Shown here piece by piece: positions 8,394 through 20,600 of a stretch of DNA of 64,000 nucleotides (positions are counted from its first letter, which is position 1; each line of letters opens with the position of its first letter). A program made the translations under genes and the position numbers. Source of the stretch: JACCTU01 sp963809175 (lineage in GTDB: Bacteria > Actinomycetota > Thermoleophilia > Gaiellales > Gaiellaceae); assembly GCA_963809175.1 (NCBI GenBank), contig CAWEIK010000003.1:1-64000 (forward strand), written 5' to 3'. The notes below the pieces were generated by a model. The model worked only from the letters and a program-made list of their open reading frames with translations. It searched no databases and was not told where the DNA came from.

Positions 8394-9564
8394 ATGCACT
8401 TCGAGCTGACCGACGACCAGCGCGAGATCCAGGCGCTTGCTCGCGACGTCGCGCAGGCCGAGATCGAGCCGAATGCGGCCGCGTGGGACCGCGAGCACCG
8501 CTTTCCACGCGAGCTCTACGGCAAGCTCGCCGCGCTCGGGCTGATGGGCGTCTGCATCCCCGAGGAGTACGGCGGTGCGGGTGCCGACTTCCTCTCCTAC
8601 ATCCTCGTGCTCGAGGAGCTCTCTCGCGCCGACGCCGGTGTCGGCGTGACGGTTGCCGTGCACACGAGCGCGTGCACGCTCCCGCTGCTCACGTTCGGGA
8701 CGGACGAGCAGCGCGCGCGGTTCGTGCCGCCGCTCGCGCGCGGCGAAGGGATCGGCGCGTTCGCGCTGACCGAGCCGGAGGCGGGCTCGGACGCGGGCGC
8801 GCTTCGCACGCACGCCGACCCGGACGGGACCGGCTGGCGCATCACCGGGACGAAGCAGTGGATCACGAACGGCGCGCACGCGTCGACGTTCCTGCTCTTC
8901 GCGCGAACGGATCGGGAGACGCCGGGCGCCAAGGGAGTGTCGGCGTTCGTGCTGGACGCCGAGCACGTGCGCGTGACGCGTGACGAGGAGAAGCTCGGGC
9001 TTGAACTCGTCGTGCACGAACGACATCGCGATCGAGGGCGCGACCGTCGGACGCGACCGCCTGCTGCACGAGGAGGGCAAGGGGTTCAAGGTCGCGATGG
9101 CGACGCTCGACGGGGGACGCATCGGGATCGCGGCGCAGGCGGTGGGAATCGCGCAGGCGGCGTTCGACGTCGCGCGCGAGTACGCGAAGGAACGGCGCAC
9201 CTTCGGCAAGGCGATCGGCGAGCACCAGGCGATCCAGTTCAAGCTGGCCGACATGGCGACGGAGATCGACGCGGCGCGGCTGCTGGTCTATCGCGCCGCC
9301 TGGCTGAAGCAGCAGGGCCGCCCGCACACCGAGGAAGGCGCCAAGGCCAAGCTCTTCGCCTCCGAGATGGCGCGCCGTCAGACCGGCGAGGCGATCCAGA
9401 TCCTCGGCGGCTACGGGTACACGAAGGAATTTCCTGTCGAGCGGTACTACCGCGACGCGAAGATCACGGAGATCTACGAGGGCACGAGCGAGATCCAACG
9501 CATCGTGATCGCGCGCTCGGTGCTCGGGCTCCGCCGGCACGAGCAGACGCTCGCGCAGGGCTAG
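8394..9564 (+). CDS. Acyl-CoA dehydrogenase, one frameshift
   Basis: FAD enzyme that introduces the alpha-beta double bond in acyl-CoA and passes electrons to ETF. Reading across a single extra base near 9001 (KLGL then NSSCTND) restores a 389-residue protein, the usual length. N-terminal alpha domain begins FELTDDQREIQALARD; FALTEPEAGSDAG and WITNGAHA mark the FAD/substrate beta domain; the C-terminal domain has RRTFGKAIGEHQAIQF and the ILGGYGYTKEFPVERYYRDAK signature, with the catalytic Glu in IYEGTSEIQR. Substrate chain length cannot be assigned. The ETF and ETF-dehydrogenase genes at 32.8-36.3 kb are plausible electron acceptors. Confidence 0.88.
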
Positions 9565-9998
9565 GGCCGCCACGCGTACTGCGCGTCGGGCTCCTTTTCC
9601 TCGTTGCCTTCGCCGTCCGTCAACTGGACGAGCTCGAGCCCGTGGCGCTCGTAGAAGCGGCGGGCACCCTCGTTCTTCTGGAAGACCCAGAGCGAGAAGC
9701 CGTCGGGGCGGCGCTCCTTCGCCCGGTCGAGCAGGCGGCCGCCGATGCCCTGGTTCTGCTCGTCGGGCGAGACGTGGATCTGGAGCAGCTGGTCGGCGGT
9801 GAGAATCGCGAACCCGAGGACACCGGTGTCGCCGTTCTCCGCGACCCACACCTCGTGGTCGGCGAGGAGCCCGGCGATGTACCCGAGATCTTCCTCCGCC
9901 GTGTGGAGACGCGGGATGTACGTCATCCGGTCGTAGGTCGAGCGCAGCAGCCGCGCGATCTGCGCCACGTCGTCGGTTTCACCACTTCGTAGCCGCAT
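9561..9998 (-). CDS. GNAT-family N-acetyltransferase
   Basis: 145 residues with the GNAT core: VWVAENGDTGVLGFAIL, then the beta4-alpha3 acetyl-CoA pyrophosphate loop QIHVSPDEQNQGIGGRLL (Q/R-x-x-G-x-G/A) and the late NEGARRFYERHGLELV. It should acetylate an amine on a small molecule or protein; the substrate is not predictable. Its stop overlaps the acyl-CoA dehydrogenase stop at CTAG. The start ATG (9998) lies 19 bases from the divergent adenosyltransferase start. Confidence 0.86.
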   Translation of the reverse strand: MRLRSGETDDVAQIARLLRSTYDRMTYIPRLHTAEEDLGYIAGLLADHEVWVAENGDTGVLGFAILTADQLLQIHVSPDEQNQGIGGRLLDRAKERRPDGFSLWVFQKNEGARRFYERHGLELVQLTDGEGNEEKEPDAQYAWRP

Positions 9999-10005
9999 CC
10001 CCGCC

Positions 10006-10011
10006 TAATCT
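10006..10011 (+). promoter_or_regulatory. -10 element of the adenosyltransferase gene
   Basis: TAATCT ends 6 bases before GTG 10018, predicting a leaderless transcript that starts on the GTG. Confidence 0.5.
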
Positions 10012-10017
10012 ACGCCC

Positions 10018-10590
10018 GTGGCACGCGACCGCGACGAGCCCGTCCGGCTGACGAAGATCTACACGCGCGGCGGCGATCGCGGCGAGACGTCGCTCGGCGA
10101 CGGGTCGCGCGCCTCGAAGCTCGACCCGCGGATCGGCGCCTACGGGGCGGTCGACGAGCTGAACTCGCTCATCGGCGTCGCGCTCGCCGGTCCGCTCGAC
10201 GATCGGATCCGCGCGGTGCTCGAGCGCGTGCAGAACGAGCTGTTCGACGTGGGCGCCGACCTCTCCGTCCCGTGGGCAGGTGCCGACGACAAGCTGCGCA
10301 CGACGCAGAAGCAGGTCGACGCGCTCGAGGCCGACTGCGACTCCTTCAACGCCGACCTTCCCGAGCTGAAGAGCTTCGTGCTCCCGGGCGGGGACGAAGG
10401 CGCAGCGAGGATCCACGTCGCGCGCGCCGTGTGCCGTCGCGCCGAGCGCGACGCGCTCGCAGCACCCGTCAACCCGCTCGCCGTCGTCTACCTGAACCGT
10501 CTCTCCGACCTGCTCTTCATCCTCGCGCGCGCAGCGAACGCCGTCGCCGAACGCAACGAGCCGCTCTGGAAGCCTGGCAGCTCGCGCTGA
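10018..10590 (+). CDS. ATP:cob(I)alamin adenosyltransferase, PduO type
   Basis: Transfers the adenosyl group of ATP to cob(I)alamin to make coenzyme B12. 190 residues with the PduO-type N-terminal ATP site KIYTRGGDRGETSLGDGSR, then YGAVDELNS, FSLPGG-like FVLPGGDEGAA and the helix RAVCRRAERD. Length and motifs fit MMAB/PduO. Its product is the cofactor of the methylmalonyl-CoA mutase encoded at 28330 and 30742, a sensible partner in this window. It overlaps the following permease gene. Confidence 0.92.
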   Translation: MARDRDEPVRLTKIYTRGGDRGETSLGDGSRASKLDPRIGAYGAVDELNSLIGVALAGPLDDRIRAVLERVQNELFDVGADLSVPWAGADDKLRTTQKQVDALEADCDSFNADLPELKSFVLPGGDEGAARIHVARAVCRRAERDALAAPVNPLAVVYLNRLSDLLFILARAANAVAERNEPLWKPGSSR

Positions 10591-11315
10591 CCTTCGCCGC
10601 GTCGTTCGCGGCGGGGTACCTCGGATCGGCAGTCGGACTCGTGCTCGGGACGCTCCGGCTGCCCGCGATCCTGATCGCCGCGGGCAACCCGGCTGCGGCC
10701 GCGGGGACGAACATCGCGATCAGCGCTGCGGCCGCGGCAGCGGGCGGTTGGCGTCACGCGCGCGAGGGCCGCGTCGACTGGCGCGTCGTCGCCTGGATGA
10801 CGCCGCCGTCCGTGGTCGGCGCGGTCGTGGGCGCGCTCGTCGGGTCGAGCGTGCCGGAGCGGCTGCTCTTCGCGGCGATCGCCGCCGTGCTCGCGTGGAA
10901 CGGCATCGACCTGCTGGTGCGGCCCGTCCGCGCTCGCCCGCGCGCGGAACCGCGCCTCTGGCCTGCAGGGCTCTTCGGTTTCGCGATCGGCCTCATCGGC
11001 GGTGCGATCGGGGTCATCCTCGGCACGCTGCGGATGCCTGCGCTCCTCGGCGCGGTCGGCCTGAGCGCGCACAAGGCGGTCGGGACGAACCTCGTCGTCG
11101 GCTTCGCGCTCGGCGTCGCCGCGTTCGCCACGTACGCGTCGAAGCTCGAGGTCGAGTGGGATCTGCTCGCGGTCGGCCTCGCGGGCGCACTCCCGGGAGC
11201 CTGGCTCGGCGCGCGGGTCACCGGCGGGCTCTCGGAGGAGCTGCTGCGCCGCCTGATCGGGGTCGCGCTGCTCCTGATCGCCGTCGCGTTCGCGGTCCAG
11301 GCCGCGCTGGGCTAG
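10566..11315 (+). CDS. TauE/SafE-family membrane permease
   Basis: About 250 residues, almost entirely hydrophobic, with two related halves each carrying a Gly-rich segment (GYLGSAVGLVLGTLRLP and GLIGGAIGVILGTLRMP) and NPAAAAGTNIAIS / SAHKAVGTNLVVG, the duplicated architecture of TauE/SafE (DUF81) permeases, around eight membrane helices. The family includes sulfite and sulfonate exporters; the substrate here is unknown. The start is uncertain: no ATG, GTG or TTG precedes the first helix in frame. CTG at 10566 is used here, and an undetected indel is the alternative. It overlaps the adenosyltransferase end and converges on the giant repeat gene. Confidence 0.75.
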   Translation: MEAWQLALTFAASFAAGYLGSAVGLVLGTLRLPAILIAAGNPAAAAGTNIAISAAAAAAGGWRHAREGRVDWRVVAWMTPPSVVGAVVGALVGSSVPERLLFAAIAAVLAWNGIDLLVRPVRARPRAEPRLWPAGLFGFAIGLIGGAIGVILGTLRMPALLGAVGLSAHKAVGTNLVVGFALGVAAFATYASKLEVEWDLLAVGLAGALPGAWLGARVTGGLSEELLRRLIGVALLLIAVAFAVQAALG

Positions 11316-11323
11316 GCGGTTAC

Positions 11324-11690
11324 CTAGTACGGCACGGCGGTTCGCGAGCCGCTGGATCAGCTTCGCGAGATCCTTCGGCGGCGTCGAGCGCGGAACCGCG
11401 ATCGTCGCTCCGGCGCGGACCGCCTGGGCCAGGCGCCGCGGGTCGTTCGTCAGGCCGATGATCCGGACGGTCGGGAACACGAGCCGGAGGTCGCGGATCA
11501 ACTGCAGGCCGTAGCGGTCGACGTCGACGACGATCACCTCCACGTTCTTGTTCGAGGCGCCGGTCAGCGTCCACGTGTCCTCGCCGACTGCCGCCGGGAC
11601 GACCTCGATGCCCTTGCTGAGCCCGCGCTCGATCTCCTTGCCGTTGTTCCCGGTGCTGGCGAGGACGATCTGGAGCGGCTTCTTCGGCCG
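11324..11690 (-). other. Receiver-like domain at the C-terminus of the giant protein
   Basis: The last 115 or so residues have alternating beta strands and helices in response-regulator order: LQIVLAST, then VEVIVVDVDRYG (Asp at the phosphoacceptor position), VRIIGLTND (Thr position), and ATIAVPRSTPPKDLAKLIQRL where the conserved Lys-Pro is Pro-Arg. The acidic pair after strand 1 is missing, so it is probably a non-phosphorylated pseudo-receiver. The frame leading to TAG at 11324 requires one more single-base correction near 11340, since otherwise the frame runs on antisense to the permease gene. Confidence 0.5.
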
Positions 11691-14600
11691 GACCGGCTTC
11701 TTCGTCTTCTTGACGATCTGGACGACGATCGACTTCTTGACGGTCTCGCGGCCCGACTGCACGGAGAAGACGAGGCGGTAGCGCCCGGGCTTCGTCACGC
11801 TCGGCGGCATCGTGAGCCGCTTGATCGTGATGCCGGCCTTGGCCAGGAAGCGCCAGCGGTACGCGCGCTTGCCCTTCGGGTCGAGCAGGGTCGCCGTGAC
11901 GGTCGAGGCCCGCGTCGTCTTGAGCCGCAGCGCGATCGACTTGCTCGCGGCGGGCGCGTAGCGCTTCGTCGCGACGACGTCGAAGACGAGCCGGGCCTGC
12001 GGCGCGGTGGGCGTGCCGAGCTCGAGGTCGATCTTGCCGCCGACCGGCGCCATCAGGGCCGTCGGCCGGCGCGACGACCAGCGTGCCGGTCCCGCGCACG
12101 ACACCGACCGCGAAGCCGCGGTTGACGAGGATCGCCCGAGCCTCGTCGAGCGTCTTGCCGGCGAGGACCGAGGTCGAGCGCAGCCCGGCACTCGCGGGGC
12201 TGGCCATCCCGTCGCCGTCGATCGCGACGATCGTGAAGACGCGCAGGTCGGCGGGGTCGAACGGGCCGAGGTTGACCTGGTTCTCGCCGGGCCCGAACGT
12301 CTGCGTCGCGATCCCGTCGATGTAGAGCAGGGTGGCGAACGGCTCACCGTCGGCGTCGCGCGACGGCTTCCAGCGAAGCGTCAGCGACCCGTCGACCTCG
12401 AGCTTGGCGACGAAGTCGGTGGGCGTCGGCACGAGCGGCAGGGCCGGATCGAACGTTCCGCCGCCGGTCGACGGTGCAGGCGCCGGGCACCCCGACCATG
12501 AAGGTGATCGAGAACGCGCTGGACTTGCCCGCTGCGTCGTGGATCGTGCCCTCCAGCGTGTGCGCACCGTCGCTGAGCGAGCCGACGTTGAACGTCGCCA
12601 CGGCACCCGAGAGCATCGGCATCACGGAGGGTGCGCCGTCGAGCGTCCCGCCGGTGACGGACGCGATGTCCTCGCTCGCGGTGATCGTGATCACGTTCGC
12701 GGTCGCGACGATCGAGCCGTTGCCCGGCGCCGAGGAGACGACGATCGGGACGAAGTTGTCGATCCGGACGCCGGCGATCACGTCCTGGCTCGTGTTGCCG
12801 ACCGCGTCGTTCACGACTGCCCGCAGGTCGTAGAGGCCGTCGCCAACAGCCGTGGTGTCGAAGTTCGCGCCGTAGGGTGCCGAGCCGTCTGCGCCGATGG
12901 TCGTCCACGAAGCCGCGCCGGCCGGGCTGCGGCTGAAGGTGACGGTGACCGCATCACCGGCGGTGGACGCGCTCAGCGCGACGGTGCCGGAGATCGGCGA
13001 GCCGGGGTTGGTGAGCGAGACCGTCGGCGCGGTCGAGTCGATGTTGACGGTGATCGACGGGCTCGTGAACGTGTTCCCGGCCAGGTCGGTGACCACGATG
13101 CGCAGGTCGTGCGGGACGCTCGGCAGCGAGGTGACGTCCCACGTCGCCGCGAACGGGGCGCTCGAGTCGCTGGCGACGTCTCCGAAGCCGCCGCCGCCGG
13201 ACACGCGCGCCTGCCAGGTGACCGACGCGACGCCGGAGCCGCCGTCCGAGCCCGTGGCCGCGAGCGGCACCGCCGAGCTGCCGATGGTCGCGCCGCCGCC
13301 GGGTGCGGTCAGCAGCCCGCTCGGGTCGGTGTTGTCGACGCGCGTCGTGACGACGCCGCTCGTACCGGAGTTCCCGCCCGCGTCGACGGCGATCGCGCGG
13401 AGCTCGTAGTTCCCGTCTGCGACGGCCGTGGTGTCGAACGATGCCGACCACGGGCCGCCAACGGCGGTTCCGATGGTCGTCCAGCCGCCGCCGCCCGCAG
13501 GCCGCCGCTCGAAGGTCACCTGCACCGTGTCGCCGTCGGCGCTGGCGCCGAGGCCGATCGTGCCGCTGACGTTCGCGGGCGGCGCGCTCAGCGAGATCGA
13601 AGGCGCGAAGTTGTCGACCGTGATGTTGACCGAGCCCGTGCTCGTCGAGTTGCCGGCCACGTCGCTGATCACTGCGGAGATCGTCGCGGGGCCGTCGCCG
13701 CCCGAGGCCGAGTTCCAGCTCATCTGGAACGGCGCGCTGCCTGCCGTCCCGATCGAGCCGCCGTTGACGAAGTACTCGACGCCGGCGATCGGGTTGTCGT
13801 CGGAGGCGGAGACGCCGAGCGTGATGCTGCCGGACACCGTCGACCCGGAGAGCGGGGAGGCGACGTTGCCGGCCGGCGCGGTGTTGTCGACGATCTTCGA
13901 CGCGAGGTCGGTCGTGTTCGTGTTGGCCGCCTCGTCGGTGACGATGAAGCGCAGATCCCACGAGCCGTCGTCGCTCGGCGTCGTCGCCCAGCTGGCGCTG
14001 AACGGAGCCGCGGTGTCCACGCCGAGTGACGTCCAGGTGCTGTCGCTCGAGCGCTTGTGCTGGAACTCGACCTGCGTGACCTCGGCGCCGCCGGGGCCGC
14101 CCGTGTCCGGGTTCGCGGTCAGGGTGACCGTCCCGCGCAGGTAGTTGCCGGGGTCGTTCGCGCCCGGGTCGGGCGGCGTCGAGTCGATCATCACGGTCGC
14201 GGTCTTCGGCGACTCGATGTTCCCGGCCACGTCGGTCGAGAAGAAGGAAATCGTGTGGATGCCGTCGCCGGAGACGTTGACGCTCGTGCCCGAGTTCCAG
14301 CCGCCGCCGTCGACGGAGTACTGCGTGTTCGCGACGCCGGAGCCGCCGTCGCTCGGGCCGAGGGAGACCGTGGTCGCACCCGACTGCCAGCCTCCGGGCG
14401 CGTTGTGCGACGTGTCCGGCGGCGTGTTGTCGACGCGCCTGCCGCTGACGACCCCCGAGATGGTCTGGTTGCCGGCGACGTCGGCGACGACGACCCGCAG
14501 GTCGTAGACGCCGTCGGGCACGGAGGTCGTCGCCCAGGTCTGCGAGATGCCCGTCCAGACGCCGCCGATCAGCGCCTCGTACATGACCACGGAGACGCCG

Positions 14601-17600
14601 GATGCGACGGGCGGCCCGGGCGGGTCGTCGACGACGGAGCTCAGGTTGACGGCGCCGCGGAGGTTCGCGCCGGGGTCGTTCAGCGAGGCCGTCGGCGGCG
14701 TGTTGTCGATCCGGCGCGGGCCGACGGGCGCGCCCTCGGTGACGTTCCCGGCGACGTCGGACGCGACGGTGCGGAAGAAGTAGAGGCCGTCCGGCATCGA
14801 TGCCGTGTCGAACGGCAGCTCGTACGGATCCGAGTTGTCCGAGCCGATCGTCGACCACGAGGAGCCGTCGGGGCTGATCTCGAAGACGACGTTGGCGACG
14901 CCCGAGCCCGTGTCGCTCGCGGTGCCCTTGATCGTCACGACCGCGCGCAGGTTCGCGCCGGGATCGTCGATCGCGGTGGCGGGCGGTGAGTTGTCGATCC
15001 GGCGATCCTCGACCGCGGCGGCCTGCGTCTCGTTGCCGGCGTTGTCGGTGACGACCACGCGGAGGTCGTAGAGGCCGTCGGTGACCGTCGTCGTGTCCCA
15101 GGCCGCCGGGGCGGTGACCCACGTGTTCGCGTCGGCGACCGAGTACTGGTACTCGACGGAGGCGATCCCGGACGGGCTCGCACCCGGGTCGGACTCGACC
15201 GAGGTGAGGGCGATCGTCAGGCGGAGGTTCGCGCCCGGGTCGTTCATCGTCGCCGTCGGCGGCGTCGTGTCGAGCAGCCAGGCCCAGCTCGACGGCGTCG
15301 CGTCGACGTTGCCCGCCGCGTCGATGGCGCGCACGTCGAACGTCCGCGGGCCGTCGGCGAGGGGAGCGGTCGTGTGCGGCGTCGAGCAGGCGGTCCAGGC
15401 GCCGCCGTCGACGCTGCACTCGAACGTCGAGCCGAGCTCGGTCGAGGAGAACGTGAAGTCGGGCGTCGAGTCGCGCGACGGGTCGCCGGGGGTCGTGACG
15501 AGGCTCGTGTCCGGCGTCGTGCGGTCGACCGTGACCTCGACGATGGCGTCCGCGCTGCGGCCGGCGAGGTCGCGCGCCGTCGCCTTCAGGTGGTAGACGC
15601 CGTCGGCGCCGGGGAGCGTCCAGGCCGCCTCGTACGGGCCGGCGTTGTCCGCGCCGAGCGAGCTGGAGCTCGTGCACGTCGCGCCGCCGGCGGTGCAGAG
15701 GAAGAACTCGACCTCGTCGACGCCGCTGCCGAGGTCGGCGGCGGCTGCAACGAGCGTGAACGGGTCGGCGTCGGCTGCGTTGACGGAGCCCAGGTCGACC
15801 GGCGTCGTGAAGGAGACCGTCGGGTCGGTGTTGTCGACGACGACCGAGACGACCGAGGAGGTCTCGACGTTGTCGGTGTAGTCCGTCGCGATCGCGCGGA
15901 GATCGTGCGGGCCGTCCGTGAAGGACGCCGTGGCCCACGAGGCCTGGTACGGCGCGCTCGTGTCGACGCCGAGCGAGACCCAGACGCCGCCGTCGAACAC
16001 CTGCAGCTCGACCTGCTTGACGCCGGAGTGCGCGTCGGCCGCGTTGGCGTCGACCGTCACCGTGCCGCTGACCGGGCCCGGGTCGACGATCGAGACCGTC
16101 GGGTTCAGGTTGTCCACCCAGCGTCCGGTGAGCGCGGGGGTGCTGCTCGAGTTGCCCGCGAAGTCGGTCGCGATCACGCGGAGGTCGTAGAGGGCGTTGG
16201 GAACACCGGTCGTGTCCCAGGCCGCCGCGACGGGAGTCCAGGTGCCGGCGCCTGCGGGCGAGCGCTCGAAGCCGACGGTGGCGACGCCGCTGCCGCCGGT
16301 GTCGGTCGAGGTGGAGTTCAGGTTGACCGTGCCCTTGAGGTACTGGCCGGGGTCGTCCATCGTCGCGACCGGCGGAACGGTGTCGACGAACCACGTGTGC
16401 GAGGCGGCGGAGGGGTCGACGTTGCCGCCGACGTCGGTGGCCCGGACCTCGAAGGTGCGCGAGCCCTCGGCGAGCGACGTGTAGTTCCGCGGGCTCGTGC
16501 AGGCCGCCCAGGCGCCGCCGTCGATGCGGCACTCGAAGCTCGAGCCCGGCTGGTCGGCCGAGAAGGTGAAGGCGGCGTTCGTGCTCGAGATCGGCGTGGC
16601 CGGCGAGGTGTCGATCGTCGTCTCCGGCGGCACGGTGTCGACCGTGAACGTGCGCGACGAGGCGGTCTCGACGTTGCCGGCGGCGTCGATCGCGCGGACG
16701 CGGATCGAGTAGTCGCCGTCGGCCGGGAAGTTCGTCCCCGCGAACGCGAGCGACCAGGTTGCCGTGCCGGTGGCGGTGCGCCAGTTCTCGGAGGCGTCCG
16801 CGAACGCCGTCCCGTTCCAGTAGAGCGAGTCGGCCACGCGCTGGAGCGAGACCTCGACGCGGTCGAGGCCGACGCCGTCCGAGGCGGTGCCGGACGGGTT
16901 GTTCCAGCCGGCGCCGTTGTAGGAGCCGCCGTTCGCCGGGAAGGCGATCGCCGAGCTCGGCGCGGTCAGGTCGATCGTCCAGGTCTGCGTCGCAGGCGTC
17001 GGGTCGAAGTTCCCCGCGCCGTCCTGCGCGCGCACCTCGAAGGTGTGGGAGCCGGCCGCGAGCGCCGTGTAGCCCTCGGGCGAGGCGCAGGCGCCCCACG
17101 AGCCGCCGTCGAGGCGGCACTCGAAGCTCACGCCACCCGGGCCGCCGGAGAACGCGAAGGTCGGATCCTGGTTGTTCGTCGGGTTCGCGGGGCCGGAGTC
17201 GATCGCGGTGTCGGGCGGGCTCGTGTCGACCGTGAAGGTGCGACTCGCGGCCGCCTCGACGTTGCCGGCGAGATCGCGGGCGCGCACGCGGATCGTGTAG
17301 CTGCCGTCCGCCGGGAAGGCGGCGGCTGCGAAGGCGAGGTTCCACGAAGCGCCGCCGGCGTTGTGCCAATCCTCGGGTGCGCTCGCGAAGGCGGAACCGT
17401 TCCAGTAGAGGCTGTCGGCGCCGCGCTGGATCGACACCTCGACGCGGTCGAGGCCCGAGCCGCCGTCCGACGCGGTGCCGCAGCTGCCGCTCGGCGTGCA
17501 GCCGGCGTTCCAGCCCGCGATGTTGTACGAGCCGATGTTCACCGGGAAGCTCGTCGCCGAACTCGGCGCGGCAGTGTCGATCGTCCAGGTGAAGCTCGCG

Positions 17601-20600
17601 GGGCTGGCGTCGGTGTTGCCTGCTGCGTCGGTGGCGCGCACCTCGAAGGTGTGGGAGCCGTCGGCGAGGCCGGTGTAGCTCTTCGGGGAGACGCAGGCGG
17701 CGAATGCGCCGGCGTCGAGCGAGCACTCGAACGTCGAGCCGCCCTCGCTCGCCGTGAAGGAGAAGTCCGGCGCCGCCGAGTTGCTCGGGTTGCTCGGCTG
17801 CGCGGTGATCGTGGTGTTCGGGGCGGTGCTGTCGATCGTCCAGGTGAAGCTCGCGGGCGAGGCGTCGGTGTTGCCGGCGGCGTCGGTGGCGCGCACCTCG
17901 AAGGTGTGGGAGCCGTCGGCGAGCCCGGTGTAGCTCTTCGGCGAGGTGCAGGCGGTCCAGGAGCCGCCGTCGATCCGGCACTCGAACGTAGAGCCGCCTT
18001 CGCTGGCGGTGAATGAGAAGTCGGCGTTGGCCGAGTTGCTCGGGTTGCTCGGCTGCGCGGTGATCGTGGTGTTCGGCGCCGCGGTGTCGATCGTCCAGGT
18101 GAAGCTGGCGGGGCTGGCGTCGGTGTTGCCGGCTCCGTCGGTGGCGCGGACGTCGAAGGTGTGGGAGCCGTCGGCGAGGCCGGTGTAGCTCTTCGGGGTC
18201 GCGCAGGCGGTCCAGGAGCCGCCGTCGATCCGGCACTCGAAGGTGGAGCCGCCTTCGCTGGCGGTGAAGGAGAAGTCGGCGTTCGCCGAGTTGCTCGGGT
18301 CGCTCGGCTGCGCGGTGATCGTGGTGTTCGGCGCCGCGGTGTCGATCGTCCAGGTGAAGCTGACGCGGGCGTCGGGTCGGTGTTGCCGGCGGCGTCGGTC
18401 GCGCGCACCTCGAAGGTGTGCGAGCCGTCGCTCAGGCCCGAGTAGAGCTTCGGCGACGTGCAGGAGGCCCAGCCGCCGCCGTCCCGCTGGCACTCGAACG
18501 TCGAGCCGCCCTCCGACGAGGTGAAGGAGAACGACGCACCGGTCGCGCTCGTCGGATCGCTCGGCTGCGCGGTGATCGTGGTGTTCGGCGCGGCGGTGTC
18601 GATCGTCCAGGTGTAGCTCGCGGGCGTCGGGTCGACGTTGCTCGAGGCGTCGGTGGCGCGCACCTCGAAGGTGTGGGAGCCGGCGGTCAGGCCGGTGTAG
18701 CTCTTGGGCGAGGTGCAGGACGACCAGCCGCCGCCGTCGAGCTGGCACTCGAAGGTCGAGCCGCCCTCGGTCGAGGTGAACGAGAAGCTCGGGCCGGTGT
18801 CGTTCGACGGATCGCTCGGCTGTGCGGTGATCGTGGTGTCGGGCGCGGCAGCGTCGACCGTCCAGGTGAAGCTCGCGGGCGTCGCGTCGGTGTTGCCTGC
18901 GGCGTCGGTCGCGCGCACCTCGAAGGTGTGCGACGCGTCGGTGAGGCCGGTGTAGCTCTTCGGGCGAGGCGCAGAGCCGACCAGCCGCCGCCGTCGAGCT
19001 GGCACTCGAACGTCGAGCCGCCCTCAGATGACGTGAAGGAGAAGTCGGCGTTCGCGGAGTTGCTCGGGTCGTTCGGCTGCGCCGTGATCGTCGTGTTCGG
19101 CGCGGCAGTGTCGATCGTCCAGGTGAAGCTCGCCGGGGACGCGTCGGGTTGCCGGCGCCGTCGGTGGCGCGAACCTCGAAGGTGTGCGAGCCGGCGGACA
19201 GGCCGGTGTAGACTCTTCGGCGAGGCGCAGGAGGACCAGCCGCCGCTGTCGAGCTGGCACTCGAACGTCGAGCCGCCTTCCGAAGCGGTGAAGGAGAAGG
19301 ACGCGCCGGTCGCGTTCGTCGGGTCGCTCGGCTGCGCGGTGATCGTCGTGTTCGGTGCTGCGGTGTCGTAGGTCAGCGAGTACGAGTTGGGCGTCTCCGA
19401 GTTCGCGGCCGTGTCGGTCGCCCGGGCGCGGACGACGTAGTCCCCGTCGGCGGGGAAGTTGACGTTCGCGAAGGCGAGCGACCACGACGCGGTCCCGGTC
19501 GCGAGCCGCCAGTTCTCGGTGCCGTCGGCGAAGGCGGTACCGTTCCAGTACTGGTCGTCGGAGACGCGCTTGATCGAGATCTCCACCTTGTCGAGTGCGA
19601 CCCCGTCGGACGCGGTCCCTGCGATGTCCGCCCAGGCAGCCGCGCTGTAGAAGCCGCCGCTCGTCGGGAAGGTCACGACCGACGCGGGCGCCGTCGTGTC
19701 GATCGTCCAGGTGAAGCTCGCCGGGCTCGCGTCCGTGTTGCCGGCGGCGTCGGTGGCGCGCACCTGGAAGGTGTGCGAGCCGGCTGCGAGGCCGCTGTAG
19801 GTCTTCGGGCGAGCTGCAGGACGACCAGCCGCCGCCGTCGAGCTGGCACTCGAAGGTCGAGCCGCCCTCGGTCGCCGTGAACGAGAAGCGAGGCTCCGGT
19901 GGCGTTCGTCGGGTCGTTCGGCTGCGCGGTGATCGTGGTGTTCGGCGCGGCGTTGTCGATCGTGAAGGTCTGCGAGGCGGGGGTGCCCTGGACGTTCGTG
20001 GCGAGGTCGGTGGCGCGGACGCGGACGGTGTAGTCGCCGTCGGCGGGGAAGTTGCCGGCCGCGAAGGCGAGCGACCAGCTGGCGGTGCCGGTGGCGAGCC
20101 GCCAGTTCTCGGTGCCGTCGGCGAAGGCGGTGCCGTTCCAGTACTGGTCGTCGGAGACGCGCTTGATCGAGAGCTCGACCTTGTCGAGGCCCGCGCCGCC
20201 CGCGTCGGAGGCCGTGCCGCTGAAGGCGTTCCAGCCGGCGTTGTTGTACGGGCCGGCGGCCGGGAACGTGATCGTCGACGACGGGTCGGTCAGGTCGATC
20301 GTCCAGGTGAACGAGGCGGGGGAGAGGTCGGTGTTCCCTGCGGCGTCGGTCGCGCGCACCTGGAAGGTGTGCGAGCCCGGCGGAGAGCCCACTCAGGATC
20401 TCGGGTGAGCTGCAGGCCGACCAGCCGCCGCCGTCGAGCTTGCACTCGAACGTCGAGCCGCCCTGGTCTGCGGTGAAGGAGAAGGACGCGCCGGTCGCGT
20501 TCGTCGGGTTGCTCGGCTGTGCGGTGATCGTCGTGTTCGGCGCCGACGTGTCGACCGAGAACGCGCGGCTCGCCGGGGCCGACGTGTTGCTCGCGGTGTC

